Origin: an uncultured Bacteroidota bacterium
Lineage (GTDB): Bacteria > Bacteroidota > Bacteroidia > Flavobacteriales > Flavobacteriaceae
Reading direction: 5' to 3'
NCBI GenBank assembly: GCA_913062555.1
Contig: CAJXVU010000009.1
Span: 38,540-102,539 of the forward strand
Length of the DNA stretch: 64,000 nt
Of the stretch, positions 18,258 through 27,549 are shown in pieces. Made by a program: the position numbers and the translations under genes. A model generated the notes under the pieces. The model searched no databases and was not told where the DNA came from. It saw nothing but the letters and a program-made list of their open reading frames with translations. Numbering within the stretch: the stretch's first letter is position 1; each line of letters opens with the position of its first letter.

Positions 18258-18897
18258 CTGCGTTTTTAGCTTTTGAAGGAATTTCTTCTGGGTCTGTTAC
18301 TTTCATATTACGAACTTTATCACGTAACATAGCTTTAAAATAGGCAGCTCTACTTAGTGGCTCGTATTCTTCAACTTCTCCTAAAAGCACCAAATCCTCA
18401 CTGCGAGCTTTTCGGTAACTATATTGAGCTAAATTACCTGTTCTTGTACATACTGCATGGACCTTCGTAACATATTCGGCAGTTGCCATTAAATTAGGCA
18501 TGGGACCAAAGGGGTTACCTTTAAAATCCATATCTAATCCTGCAACAATAACGCGAATGCCTTTATTAGCTAAATCATTACAAACTCTAACAATTTCGCC
18601 ATCAAAAAACTGAGCCTCGTCAATTCCTACCACGTCACAGCCATCGGCAAGAATAGGAATGTTTGCAGCAGCAGGAACGGGTGTTGAACGAATTTCGTTA
18701 GCATCATGAGAAACTACCATTTCATCATTATATCGCACATCTACTGTAGGTTTAAAAATCTCAACTCTTTGTCGAGCAAATTGGGCGCGTTTGAGCCTGC
18801 GAATCAATTCTTCGGTTTTACCCGAGAACATTGAGCCACAAATAACTTCAATCCAACCAAATTGTTCTTTATGATTTACTGTATTTTCAAGAAACAT
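18250..18897 (-). CDS. tdk: Thymidine kinase, type II
   Basis: The 215-residue enzyme phosphorylates thymidine for salvage. The P-loop is GSMFSGKT (21-28). GIDEAQFF holds the catalytic Glu, and [13 protein letters not shown] is the lasso region entry. The zinc ribbon is degenerate: only one Cys remains in [15 protein letters not shown] and no Cys pair follows, so zinc binding is probably lost. The gene leads the tdk-alr pair. The 230 bases upstream separate it from a divergent gene. Confidence 0.93.
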   Translation of the reverse strand: MFLENTVNHKEQFGWIEVICGSMFSGKTEELIRRLKRAQFARQRVEIFKPTVDVRYNDEMVVSHDANEIRSTPVPAAANIPILADGCDVVGIDEAQFFDGEIVRVCNDLANKGIRVIVAGLDMDFKGNPFGPMPNLMATAEYVTKVHAVCTRTGNLAQYSYRKARSEDLVLLGEVEEYEPLSRAAYFKAMLRDKVRNMKVTDPEEIPSKAKNADA

Positions 18898-19133
18898 TTC
18901 GTAATTTTAGCACTAAAACAAAGCAATTATTCGTTTGTATAAAGGTGGCGCAAATTTATTAAAAATCAAAAACCAAATTGGCATAAAATATAAAAGTTAT
19001 GAAATGCCAATAAAAATAAGGGGTATTTTATTTTTAGTTAATTAAAATGATTTTTTGAATCCATAAATAAGCGAACACCTCCAACCTGTTAGCAGACAGG
19101 TATGACTACTAAAAAAACACTAAAAAGAAACAC

Positions 19134-19880
19134 ATGAAAAAGAAGCTCGAATCTGAATTAATAAGCATAGCACATAGGATTCTAAAGTTAAAAGGAAAAG
19201 ATGATGTACTAAAAATGCATACTGAAGTAGAGGCACTATATGAAAAGCTAACGGTTTTAAAATTTGCACATGAGAATTTTGAAGAAGAAATCCCTACCAT
19301 TGGTAATGATTCGTCTTTCTTTGGAATGCTTGATCAAGCGTTTAATAATACAGTTAGTGACACCATTGAAGTAGAAGATAAAATTTACATTAATATTGAT
19401 GAGGTTGAAGACGATCATATCATGGAGCCGGTTATGGAAACAATTAAGGATATGGTTGCTGAGATGCCTCAGGAAACTCATGAAATTGACGACATATTGG
19501 AGGCCGTATTACCAAAGAAAAAAAATATTAAAAACGATTTCGAAGAACTTACAGCCGGTTTTAAGGATATGCCGGTGTTTGAACCTATTTCTAAAACCAA
19601 GAACGGTGCTATTGACAACGCTAAAAAATCCCTAAATGACGCTTTAAAAGGAAATGGATTGACAATTGGCTTAAATGATAAGCTCGCCTTTATAAAACAT
19701 CTTTTTGATGGTGAAAGTGAAGACTATGAGCGTGTACTATCACAAGTAAACACATCAGAAACTTTTGGTGAAGCACGTCTTTTAATTCAAGATATTATTA
19801 AGCCCGACTATAATCATTGGGAAGGCAAAGAAGTTTTTGAAGCACGGTTTATGGAAATTATTGAAAGTAAGTTTAATTAA
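19134..19880 (+). CDS. Conserved hypothetical protein, coupled to rsmI
   Basis: The 248-residue soluble protein has no signal peptide or membrane segment. The N-terminal third is helical and charged (ILKLKGKDDVLKMHTEVEALYEKL). The middle is acidic (VEDDHIMEPVMETIKDMVAEM). The C-terminal part contains a hydrophobic-acidic region, IGLNDKLAFIKHLFDGESEDYERVLSQV, that looks like a folded domain. No enzyme motif is seen. Its TAA stop shares one base with the rsmI ATG, indicating translational coupling. Function unknown. Confidence 0.7.
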   Translation: MKKKLESELISIAHRILKLKGKDDVLKMHTEVEALYEKLTVLKFAHENFEEEIPTIGNDSSFFGMLDQAFNNTVSDTIEVEDKIYINIDEVEDDHIMEPVMETIKDMVAEMPQETHEIDDILEAVLPKKKNIKNDFEELTAGFKDMPVFEPISKTKNGAIDNAKKSLNDALKGNGLTIGLNDKLAFIKHLFDGESEDYERVLSQVNTSETFGEARLLIQDIIKPDYNHWEGKEVFEARFMEIIESKFN

Positions 19881-20551
19881 TGAGTAAACTCTATATTGTC
19901 CCAACACCAATTGGGAATTTAAAGGACATGACGTTTAGAGCAATTGAAGTTTTAAAAGATGTTGACTTAATTTTGGCTGAAGACACACGAACTTCTGGTA
20001 AACTTTTAAAACATTTTGAGATCAATACCCAAACGCAATCACACCATATGCATAATGAGCATAGAACAGTAGAAAACCTTGTACAAAAACTGAAAGGGGG
20101 GATCTCTATTGCCTTAATTAGTGATGCTGGGACACCTGCAATTTCCGATCCTGGATTTTTATTGACTCGTGCCTGTATTGAACACGATATTGAAGTAGAC
20201 TGCCTACCAGGGGCAACAGCGTTTGTTCCTGCATTAGTAAACTCTGGATTACCAAATGACAAGTTTGTGTTTGAAGGTTTTTTACCTGTAAAAAAAGGGC
20301 GTCAAACCCGACTGAAACTCCTGGCAGAAGAATCTCGAACTATTATTTTTTACGAATCACCACATAAACTACTAAAAACGCTAAGCCATTTTTGCGAATA
20401 TTTTGGCGAAGAACGAATAGTTTCTGTATCTCGGGAACTCACAAAACTTTATGAAGAAACCATTCGTGGTTCTGTAAAAGAGGTCTTAGCACATTACACA
20501 AGTAAACCACCCAAAGGGGAAATTGTTATTGTAGTTGCAGGAAAAAAATAG
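19880..20551 (+). CDS. rsmI: 16S rRNA (cytidine-1402-2'-O)-methyltransferase
   Basis: The 223-residue SAM enzyme methylates the ribose of C1402 in the decoding centre. The family start is clear (KLYIVPTPIGNLKDMTFRAIEVL). EDTRTSGKLL lies near 35, ISDAGTPAISDPG near 80, PGATAFVPALVNSGL near 115 and FYESPHKL near 155. It is a little shorter than E. coli RsmI, lacking a C-terminal extension, as usual in this phylum. Confidence 0.93.
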   Translation: MSKLYIVPTPIGNLKDMTFRAIEVLKDVDLILAEDTRTSGKLLKHFEINTQTQSHHMHNEHRTVENLVQKLKGGISIALISDAGTPAISDPGFLLTRACIEHDIEVDCLPGATAFVPALVNSGLPNDKFVFEGFLPVKKGRQTRLKLLAEESRTIIFYESPHKLLKTLSHFCEYFGEERIVSVSRELTKLYEETIRGSVKEVLAHYTSKPPKGEIVIVVAGKK

Positions 20552-20623
20552 ACCAATAGGGTTAATTTTTTATTAGTTTGAGTGTCAAACAGCGTTTGAT
20601 TTGTCTAGAACCAATATATTTCT

Positions 20624-21193
20624 ATGGAAGATCTACTTCATGACATTCGACAGTGCAATATTTGCTCTGCACATTTACAGTTAGGGCCACGCCCAATTGT
20701 CTCGGCTCATCCAGAATCTAAAATTGTAATTATTGGTCAGGCACCTGGAACAAAAGTTCATAATTCCGGAATTCCTTGGGATGATGCCAGTGGGAGACAA
20801 CTGCGTAAATGGCTAAATGTTTCAGACGAGGAATTTTATGATACCGCAAAATTTGCCATTATCCCTATGGGATTTTGTTATCCAGGAAAAGGAAAAACAG
20901 GCGATTTACCACCACGACCAGAATGCGCCCCTCAATGGCATGAACAGCTGTTTAATAATATGCCCAATTTAGAACTAGTGATTTTAATTGGCATGTATGC
21001 CCAGAAATATTATTTACAAAAGGAAGCAAAGCGAACTTTAACCGAAACAGTTGCCAATTATAAATCGTATTTACCAAAATTCTTTGTCTTACCACACCCA
21101 TCACCACGAAACCGATTTTGGTTCACCAAAAACCCTTGGTTTGATGTTGAGGTTATCCCTGATTTACAGATGAAAATTAATTCGCTAAAATAA
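20624..21193 (+). CDS. Uracil-DNA glycosylase family protein, Fe-S type
   Basis: The 189-residue protein belongs to the UDG superfamily, with motif 1 IIGQAPGTKVHNSGIPWDDASG and motif 2 VLPHPSPRN. Cysteines at 11, 14, 85 and 101 have the CX2C-X70-CX15C spacing of the 4Fe-4S cluster in family 4/5-like enzymes. It would remove uracil or related lesions from DNA. The exact family (4, 5 or a divergent clade) cannot be set by eye. A 72-base gap separates it from rsmI. Confidence 0.75.
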   Translation: MEDLLHDIRQCNICSAHLQLGPRPIVSAHPESKIVIIGQAPGTKVHNSGIPWDDASGRQLRKWLNVSDEEFYDTAKFAIIPMGFCYPGKGKTGDLPPRPECAPQWHEQLFNNMPNLELVILIGMYAQKYYLQKEAKRTLTETVANYKSYLPKFFVLPHPSPRNRFWFTKNPWFDVEVIPDLQMKINSLK

Positions 21194-21318
21194 GGGTTCC
21201 AATAAAACAGTTTTTAAAATAATTAAATTTTCTTGTCATATTTTCTCGATGCTTGTCACTAATATATATAGAGCATGTAAAATGAAACATTGGAATGTAT
21301 AACCTCAATTTAAATTAA

Positions 21319-21612
21319 ATGGTAAGACAAGAGCAAAGAAAAATTTGGCAAGAAATAAAAGAAATTTGGAAGAATTCATTCCATGGAGAAATAATTAATT
21401 TTCAAATTTCGAAACTGATTAATGAATTAAAAGGGAAAATGAATCAATTTGAAAAAGAGGCTATTGAATCTGATATCATAAAAATCAAGTCCTCATGGAA
21501 TCAATATAAGGGGGAAGTAAGTCATTTCGAGAAAAATTCAATTTCGAAAGATCTATTAAAAATCAGCAAATTGTTAAAAAAATGGCTTCAAAAATTAAAA
21601 ACTAAAGAATAA
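21319..21612 (+). CDS. Small charged helical protein, hypothetical
   Basis: The 97-residue protein is rich in Lys, Glu, Ile and Trp, with repeated IWQEIKEIW / IKSSWNQYKGEV-like units and alternating charges. It looks fully alpha-helical and soluble. There are internal repeats of about 35 residues: LINELKGKMNQFEKEAIESDI versus KGEVSHFEKNSISKDL. The pattern recalls CsbD-like stress proteins only loosely. The start is the first ATG of the frame. Low sequence complexity lowers the confidence that it is a gene. Confidence 0.45.
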   Translation: MVRQEQRKIWQEIKEIWKNSFHGEIINFQISKLINELKGKMNQFEKEAIESDIIKIKSSWNQYKGEVSHFEKNSISKDLLKISKLLKKWLQKLKTKE

Positions 21613-21749
21613 ATGTATTCCTGAATTGCAAGAAAGAATTAAAACTTTAATAGGAGTATTTCTCTTGGGGGACTCTAGATTTTCAATTAATTTTGCGAGC
21701 TAATTTAAAACTTTTTTTACCTAGGCAAATAGATTACGGCTACATTTAT

Positions 21750-21781
21750 TGGAGTATCAATGATGAGTCATTGATACTCCA
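21750..21781. repeat. Perfect 14-bp inverted repeat
   Basis: TGGAGTATCAATGA and TCATTGATACTCCA are exact complements around a TGAG loop. No T-run follows on the plus side. It lies beside the TCTAACA tandem repeat, between two convergent genes, and may act as a bidirectional transcript end or be part of a repeat element. Confidence 0.7.
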
Positions 21782-21793
21782 AAAGCGAAGCTT

Positions 21794-21860
21794 TCTAACA
21801 TCTAACATCTAACATCTAACATCTAACATCTAACATCTAACATCTAATATCTAATATCTA
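21794..21860. repeat. Tandem heptamer repeat TCTAACA
   Basis: Seven exact copies of TCTAACA are followed by two TCTAATA variants and a partial unit. The last bases form the TAG stop of the minus-strand AhpD-like gene. Such a simple repeat can change copy number by slippage; it is outside coding sequence apart from that stop. Confidence 0.9.
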
Positions 21861-22448
21861 CACATGTTTCCCTTTTTCCCAGCCATGTTTCCCTAGATAT
21901 TGTTTACCACTTTCCACAGCGCCATCTTCAATGCTGGTTCCCATGGAGTCATTCCATCGGTTTAAATATCCAAATAGAGAAATAACGCCAAGCATTTCTA
22001 CAATTTCGCCTTCATCCCAATGTTCTTGTAATCGTTTTTGAATCTCGGCATCCACAGCATTTGGAACCATGGAAGCAGCTAAGCTAAAATCTAAAGCAGC
22101 ACGTTCAGCTTCATTAAATGCAGCATGGGTTCTATAGTCCCAAATATTATCCAGCTGTTCTTGTTCGGCACCATAACGTTCAGCAGCACGAATGGCATGT
22201 GCTTGACAATAACGGCATCCTGTTGCGTTACTACTTACCCAGGCAATCATACGTTTTAGGGCAGAGCTCACACGACCTTCATTTGCCATCACCGCTTTGT
22301 TTAAATTGATAAAGGCTTTACTTATGGCTGGACGACGTTGCATGGTGAGTACTGAATTTGGGCAAAATCCCAAAGTTTCATTGAAGAATTCGGCGAGTTC
22401 CTGAGTCTCTTTATTATGGTCCGGAGATAATGGCGTTACTAAAGGCAT
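21858..22448 (-). CDS. AhpD-like/carboxymuconolactone decarboxylase-family protein (peroxidase-related)
   Basis: The 196-residue protein has the helical AhpD fold. The key motif SSNATGCRYCQAHAIRAAERYG carries the CX2C...H redox centre. Related enzymes are alkylhydroperoxidases or disulfide carriers. The partner is the divergent OsmC gene starting about 65 bases away, so the pair looks like a peroxide defence unit with shared control. A second AhpD-like protein is at 38611. Confidence 0.8.
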   Translation of the reverse strand: MPLVTPLSPDHNKETQELAEFFNETLGFCPNSVLTMQRRPAISKAFINLNKAVMANEGRVSSALKRMIAWVSSNATGCRYCQAHAIRAAERYGAEQEQLDNIWDYRTHAAFNEAERAALDFSLAASMVPNAVDAEIQKRLQEHWDEGEIVEMLGVISLFGYLNRWNDSMGTSIEDGAVESGKQYLGKHGWEKGKHV

Positions 22449-22514
22449 TATATGTTGTTTTTTGGGTTATTATTGGTATTTTTGAGGCAACAAGAAACAA
22501 AAAATTATTTATAT

Positions 22515-22937
22515 ATGGCGAATATAGTTACAACCCAATGGCAGGGCGGAATGCAGTTTAAATCAGATAATCCAAGCGGTAAAACATTTGTGATGGATAC
22601 CGATGTTGAAGGAAGTGATGAGCGTTTTGGTTTGTCTCCAAAAGCGTTGATGTTGTCATCATTGGCTGGTTGTACAGGTCTGGATGTGGTCTCTGTTTTA
22701 AATAAAATGAAAGTTAAAGTAGACGATTTTAAAATGGTAGTTGAAGGTGAACTTACTGATGAGCACCCAAGGTATTACCATAAGGTTTCTGTCGATTATC
22801 ATTTTCATGGGAAAGATCTCAAAGCAAGTAAATTGCAAAAAGCAGTTGATCTATCTGTAGAAAAATATTGTGGAGTTATGGAAATGTTTCGTCAGTTTGC
22901 TGAGGTGAAAACGACGGTTCATGTACATGAAAGTTAA
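22515..22937 (+). CDS. OsmC family peroxiredoxin-like protein
   Basis: The 140-residue protein fits the OsmC/Ohr fold. The peroxidatic-type Cys is in MLSSLAGCTGLDVVSVL, and a second Cys lies in EKYCGVMEMF. Such proteins reduce organic hydroperoxides. An upstream ATG at 22452 would add a hydrophobic stretch (MLFFGLLLVFL) that does not belong to the family. The ATG at 22515 (MANIVTTQWQGG) is chosen. It is divergent from an AhpD-like gene, which supports an oxidative-stress role. Confidence 0.82.
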   Translation: MANIVTTQWQGGMQFKSDNPSGKTFVMDTDVEGSDERFGLSPKALMLSSLAGCTGLDVVSVLNKMKVKVDDFKMVVEGELTDEHPRYYHKVSVDYHFHGKDLKASKLQKAVDLSVEKYCGVMEMFRQFAEVKTTVHVHES

Positions 22938-23066
22938 GACCCATTATACTGAATAAAGTATGGTCTCTCTTTTAAGAGAAATACTGCTTTTTCTGCGTTC
23001 AGTTTTGCATTGCTCAGAATGAGCTTTCCTATAGAAATTTATAACATGTATTTTTAAAAGAAACCT

Positions 23067-24758
23067 ATGCGTTGGACGCTTAAGCCAAAACCAGACCCAA
23101 TTAAAATTGATGCTTTAAAATCAGCACTCCAGATTGATGATACCATTGCCACATTATTAGTGCAACGCGGTATTGAGACCTATGAAGCGGCAAAGGATTT
23201 TTTTAGACCGAGTATCAATGATATACACGATCCATTCTTAATGAAAGATATGGATAAGGCAGTCGCCAGAATAGAATTGGCGCTGGCAAATCAAGAAAAC
23301 ATTTTGGTGTATGGCGATTATGATGTAGATGGCACGACTTCCGTCGCCTTAATGACTTCCTATTTAAAAACAAAACAAGACAATATTGTAAGTTATATTC
23401 CCGATCGTTATGCCGAGGGCTATGGGATATCGTATCAAGGGATAGACTTTGCGAGTGACAATGAATTCACTTTAATTATTGCTCTGGATTGTGGCATAAA
23501 AGCGCTAGAAAAAGTCGTATATGCTAAAGAAAAAGGAGTCGATTTCATTATTTGTGATCACCATAGGCCTGGACCGGAGATCCCTAAAGCCGTTGCCGTT
23601 TTAGACCCTAAACGCGAAGATTGTGATTATCCTTATAAAGAGTTATGTGGCTGTGGCGTGGGATTTAAACTCATCCAAGCGCTAGCATTAAAAGAAGGAA
23701 AAACAGTTGAAGATTTAAGCGAATATTTAGATTTGGTAGCTACTGCTATCGGAGCAGACATTGTCCCTATAACTGGTGAAAATAGGGCCTTGGCTTACTT
23801 CGGATTACAGGTGATTAATAGTCGGCCACGGGCAGGAATGAAAGCTATTATTGATCAATTAGATAAAGGCGAACTCAGCATTACTGATGTTGTTTTTACC
23901 ATAGCACCGCGTATCAATGCTGCCGGACGGATGAAACATGGCACTTATGCCGTAAAATTACTCACCGAAACCGATTATAACTTGGCGGTTGAACGTGCAA
24001 AGGAAATCAATGAATTTAATACCGAAAGACGTGAAGCCGATAAACGAATTACGGAAGAGGCGTTGCAACAAATAGAAGCGAATAATGAACAGGATCGATT
24101 TACTACGGTGGTGTATCATGAATCCTGGCATAAAGGGGTTATTGGGATTGTTGCTTCCCGACTTATAGAAACCTATTACCGCCCCACTTTAGTTTTTACC
24201 AAAAGCGGGGATAAGTTGGCTGCCTCGGCACGATCGGTTAAAGGTTTTGATGTCTATAATGCTTTAGAAGCTTGCAACGAACATATAGAGCAGTTTGGCG
24301 GACATAAATACGCTGCAGGACTCACATTGAAAGAGACTCAATATGACGCCTTTAAACAAGCGTTTGAGACGGTTGTAGCTGAATCGATTGACAAGACCCT
24401 TTTAACGCCTGAGATTAGCGTTGATACTCGTATTGATCTAAATCAAATTGGTCCGAGATTTTATAGAATACTGCGACAATTCGCACCCTTTGGCCCTGGA
24501 AATATGACCCCAGTTTTTATGTCGGAGTCCCTGAAAGATACAGGTTACTGTAAATGTGTTGGTGAGGATGATAAACATTTACGACTAACTGCAAGCCAAA
24601 TGGGGAGTGATAAATTGGTAGCTATAGGATTTGGATTGGGAGATAAATTGGAGTTGGTTTCAAATAAAAAACCATTTAAGGCAGTGTATTCTATTGATGA
24701 AAATCATTGGAATGGCCGTGTGAGTTTACAGTTGAAATTGAGAGATGTTAAAGCATAA
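23067..24758 (+). CDS. recJ: Single-stranded-DNA-specific exonuclease RecJ
   Basis: The 563-residue protein has the DHH-family order: DYDVDGTTSVALM near residue 85, DCGIKALEKV near 140, the DHH motif ICDHHRPGPEIP near 165, and GGHKYAAGLTL near 415. Length is normal. It digests 5' ends of ssDNA in recombination and mismatch repair. It begins 129 bases after osmC and is followed 22 bases later by an MFS gene, possibly co-transcribed. Confidence 0.93.
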   Translation: MRWTLKPKPDPIKIDALKSALQIDDTIATLLVQRGIETYEAAKDFFRPSINDIHDPFLMKDMDKAVARIELALANQENILVYGDYDVDGTTSVALMTSYLKTKQDNIVSYIPDRYAEGYGISYQGIDFASDNEFTLIIALDCGIKALEKVVYAKEKGVDFIICDHHRPGPEIPKAVAVLDPKREDCDYPYKELCGCGVGFKLIQALALKEGKTVEDLSEYLDLVATAIGADIVPITGENRALAYFGLQVINSRPRAGMKAIIDQLDKGELSITDVVFTIAPRINAAGRMKHGTYAVKLLTETDYNLAVERAKEINEFNTERREADKRITEEALQQIEANNEQDRFTTVVYHESWHKGVIGIVASRLIETYYRPTLVFTKSGDKLAASARSVKGFDVYNALEACNEHIEQFGGHKYAAGLTLKETQYDAFKQAFETVVAESIDKTLLTPEISVDTRIDLNQIGPRFYRILRQFAPFGPGNMTPVFMSESLKDTGYCKCVGEDDKHLRLTASQMGSDKLVAIGFGLGDKLELVSNKKPFKAVYSIDENHWNGRVSLQLKLRDVKA

Positions 24759-24780
24759 TTTATTTTATAATATATAATAT

Positions 24781-26046
24781 ATGGCGAAAAAAGACCCTTA
24801 TGCAGCCTTGCGATTTAAAGAATTCAATATTTTTTTAGCGCTTCGTTTTGCATTGGTCTTTGGTTGGTCCATGCAGTTTATTATTATTGAATGGCAGGTG
24901 TATAGCTTAACTAAAAACCCATTATCACTGGGTATTATTGGTTTAATGGAAGTTATTCCAGCAGTGTCCATGGCTTTATTTGCAGGGCATATTGTCGATC
25001 AAAAGGAAAAACGCAATTTGCTAGCAAAATGTATTGCCGCCTTTTCTTTAATAAGCTTAGGATTGTTTCTGCTTACTTGGCCAAGAATTGTTGGGGATTG
25101 GTCTACCAAAAGCATCCTTTATTCCATTTATACCTTAGTCTTTTTTGGTGGCTTTTTGCGCGCATTTTTTGGCCCTACAATATTTTCATTAATCGCACTA
25201 ATTGTGCCTAAACGCGTGTATCCAAATGCGGCAACATGGAGCAGTTCAACCTGGCAAATGGCTGGGGTTTTAGGGCCTGCCTTTGCAGGTTTATCTATAA
25301 ACTGGATTGGAGTTCACTGGTCTTTAAGTATTGTTTTCGGATTAGTTATTCTGTCTTTAATAATACTTTTTAAAATTCCTAAAAAGCCTATTATGAATCC
25401 CAAAATTGGCGAGCCGATCATGGAAAGTTTACGTGAAGGGGTACGATTTGTGTTTAAAACAAGAGCTATTTTAGGAGCGATTACCTTGGATATGGTTGCT
25501 GTGCTTTTTGGTGGTGCCGTAGCCTTATTACCTATTTTTGCGCAAGATATTCTGGAGGTAGGATCTCAGGGATTTGGCGTATTAAGAGCAGCGCCGGCAG
25601 TAGGTGCTTTTATAACCATGTTGATAACAGCCTACATCCCTATTAGCAAAAAGGCAGGGATGAAATTATTAGTATCTATTTTTGGATTTGGTATTTGTAT
25701 TATTGTCTTTGGACTGTCTTCAGTGTTCTGGATATCGGTAGTCGCGTTGTTTTTTAGTGGTGTAACGGACGGTGTCTCTATGGTGATTAGACAAACCATA
25801 TTACAATTAAAAACGCCCGACCATATGCGTGGTCGTGTGTCTTCGGTCAATTCCATGTTTGTAGGATCTTCAAATGAATTGGGCGCTTTTGAAAGCGGCT
25901 TAACTGCAAAATTAATGGGAACTGTTACAGCGGTAGTTTTTGGAGGAACAATGACCCTAATAACCGTGATTACTACGGGGATTGTATCACCTTCTTTTAG
26001 AAAATTAGACCTTACCAAGGATTTAATTGCTCATGAAAGTGAATAA
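24781..26046 (+). CDS. MFS transporter
   Basis: The 421-residue inner-membrane protein has about 12 hydrophobic segments and an MFS loop after TM2 (AGHIVDQKEKRNLLAKC). DHMRGRVSSVNSMF lies in the second half. The plan is that of the TetA/EntS/DUF894-like exporters; the substrate cannot be read. A terminator follows at 26055. Confidence 0.8.
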   Translation: MAKKDPYAALRFKEFNIFLALRFALVFGWSMQFIIIEWQVYSLTKNPLSLGIIGLMEVIPAVSMALFAGHIVDQKEKRNLLAKCIAAFSLISLGLFLLTWPRIVGDWSTKSILYSIYTLVFFGGFLRAFFGPTIFSLIALIVPKRVYPNAATWSSSTWQMAGVLGPAFAGLSINWIGVHWSLSIVFGLVILSLIILFKIPKKPIMNPKIGEPIMESLREGVRFVFKTRAILGAITLDMVAVLFGGAVALLPIFAQDILEVGSQGFGVLRAAPAVGAFITMLITAYIPISKKAGMKLLVSIFGFGICIIVFGLSSVFWISVVALFFSGVTDGVSMVIRQTILQLKTPDHMRGRVSSVNSMFVGSSNELGAFESGLTAKLMGTVTAVVFGGTMTLITVITTGIVSPSFRKLDLTKDLIAHESE

Positions 26047-26054
26047 TGGTTTGA

Positions 26055-26083
26055 TTTTTAGGTTTTTATAAAACCTTAAAAAA
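26055..26083 (+). terminator. Bidirectional terminator between the MFS gene and lpxH
   Basis: AGGTTTT and AAAACCT form a stem around a TAT-type loop, flanked by T-runs and A-runs, nine bases after the MFS stop and close to the converging lpxH gene. Confidence 0.65.
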
Positions 26084-26128
26084 TGAAACAAATTATTAGC
26101 TTCCTAACTCTTATTGCTGTATTAATTA

Positions 26129-26881
26129 TTAGTATTCTTTTAGTTCTAAATTTTCGCCATCAAAAACCCCATAAGTGTAGTAAGAAACCCAATCGCCAAG
26201 ATTGAGATATTTCGACTTGTCATTAAGATTAATTTCAAGAGGGAGGTGTCGATGTCCAAAAATGAAAAAATCACGATGCTTAGTTTCTAATTTTCGGCGA
26301 CAATATTGTGCTAGCCACTCGTTTTCTTCACCTAAAAATTTGGCGTCATCATCTCCAGAAATAAGTTTATTTTTTATCGATAAATATTGTGCTATTCTCA
26401 TCCCTAAATCAGGGTGAAACCAGTTAAATAACCATTTAAAAACAGAATTAGTAAACACTTTTTTCATGCGTTTATAGCCTTTGTCACCGGGGCCAAGACC
26501 ATCACCATGGCCAATAAAAAAGGTCTTATCGTTAAAACTGAATTCTTTGGGTTTATGATATACAGGAATGTTTAACTCGTCTTCAAAATAACCATTCATC
26601 CATAAATCATGATTTCCTACAAAATAGTATATCGGGATTCCTGAATCACTAATTTCCGCTAGCTTGCCTAAAGTACGTGTAAAACCTTTTGGGACAACTG
26701 TTTTGTATTCAAACCAAAAATCAAATAAATCACCAAGTAGAAAAATTGCCGCTGCATCCTGTTTAACTTCATCCAGCCATGCTACAAATTTTAATTCTCT
26801 AGGGCGAGATTGCTCAATAGAGGGCGCTCCAAGATGATTATCGGAAGCGAAATATATTTTTTTTCCTTTGGGAATTTGCAT
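26129..26881 (-). CDS. lpxH: UDP-2,3-diacylglucosamine diphosphatase
   Basis: The 250-residue metallophosphoesterase carries the metal motifs FASDNHLG (about 10-17), LLGDLFDFWFEY (near 44), GNHDLWMNGY (near 87) and FIFGHRHLPLEI (near 210). It cleaves UDP-diacylglucosamine to lipid X in lipid A synthesis at the inner membrane. Length and order are normal. A queD gene lies upstream on the same strand. Confidence 0.9.
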   Translation of the reverse strand: MQIPKGKKIYFASDNHLGAPSIEQSRPRELKFVAWLDEVKQDAAAIFLLGDLFDFWFEYKTVVPKGFTRTLGKLAEISDSGIPIYYFVGNHDLWMNGYFEDELNIPVYHKPKEFSFNDKTFFIGHGDGLGPGDKGYKRMKKVFTNSVFKWLFNWFHPDLGMRIAQYLSIKNKLISGDDDAKFLGEENEWLAQYCRRKLETKHRDFFIFGHRHLPLEINLNDKSKYLNLGDWVSYYTYGVFDGENLELKEY

Positions 26882-26972
26882 GTGTAAATATAAGGATTGT
26901 AAATTATGCGAGTTATATTAAAATGACTTAGACTTGGATATCATTTCATCTGAAGTAGAGTGATTAGTTATT

Positions 26973-27422
26973 TTAATTATCACTAGCAAACCACTCTGCA
27001 AAACTGGTTGACGTTTCTTGAAGTTTTAAGGAATGTAATGCGATGTTATTAGATAAACGACGTTTAATTTTTTCTGCAAAATCAATGACCATCATTTCAC
27101 TTGTGGGCTGATAATCTACCAATAAAACATTATGCCCTCGGTCTTCCAGTTCCTTTGCAAGTTCAACATGAGGAGTGTTTTTATTAAAGACAGTGGCGTG
27201 ATCAAAGACATCTACGATTTCTTCTTTAACAATTTTTTTTAAATCGCTAAAATCTATAACCATACCAAATTTTACATTAGATATATCGCTAATTGGTTGA
27301 CCAATTACAGTAACCGATAGTTTATAACTGTGGCCATGAACATTCCTGCACTTACCATCATAACCATAAAGTGCGTGACCAGTTTCAAAAGAGAATTGTT
27401 TAGTAATACGAATGTTACTCAT
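26973..27422 (-). CDS. queD: 6-carboxy-5,6,7,8-tetrahydropterin synthase
   Basis: The 149-residue enzyme converts dihydroneopterin triphosphate to carboxytetrahydropterin for queuosine. Zinc ligands His16 (FETGHALYGY), His29 and His31 (NVHGHSY) and catalytic Cys25 (DGKCRN) are present. FDHATVFNK and PTSEMMVIDFAEKI are further family blocks. It lies behind two small membrane-protein genes and a MATE gene in the same direction. Confidence 0.93.
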   Translation of the reverse strand: MSNIRITKQFSFETGHALYGYDGKCRNVHGHSYKLSVTVIGQPISDISNVKFGMVIDFSDLKKIVKEEIVDVFDHATVFNKNTPHVELAKELEDRGHNVLLVDYQPTSEMMVIDFAEKIKRRLSNNIALHSLKLQETSTSFAEWFASDN

Positions 27423-27449
27423 TATTAAGGGTTTTATAGAGTAAAGAAT

Positions 27450-27548
27450 TTATTTCCTTTTTCTCTTATTTGCAAAATATACGATGACTAAAACAAGGCC
27501 TAAAATCAGGAATAAGCCATTACCTCCTAAAAAACTAAGTATATCCAT
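27450..27548 (-). CDS. 32-residue single-span membrane protein
   Basis: This small frame encodes MDILSFLGGNGLFLILGLVLVIVYFANKRKRK: a short N-terminus, one hydrophobic helix and a basic tail. This is a clean inner-membrane topology with the tail inside. It begins one base after the stop of another small membrane gene and ends 28 bases before queD. Gene-like order and topology support it; function unknown. Confidence 0.55.
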   Translation of the reverse strand: MDILSFLGGNGLFLILGLVLVIVYFANKRKRK

Positions 27549-27549
27549 T

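Noticed and set aside
21794..21860. TCTAACA array as a CRISPR
   Set aside because: Units are seven bases and directly joined with no spacers or cas genes.
26083..26205. Plus-strand 40-codon frame with a hydrophobic start (MKQIISFLTLIAVL)
   Set aside because: It overlaps the end of lpxH by 77 bases, follows a terminator and has no supporting neighbour; possible but not supportable.
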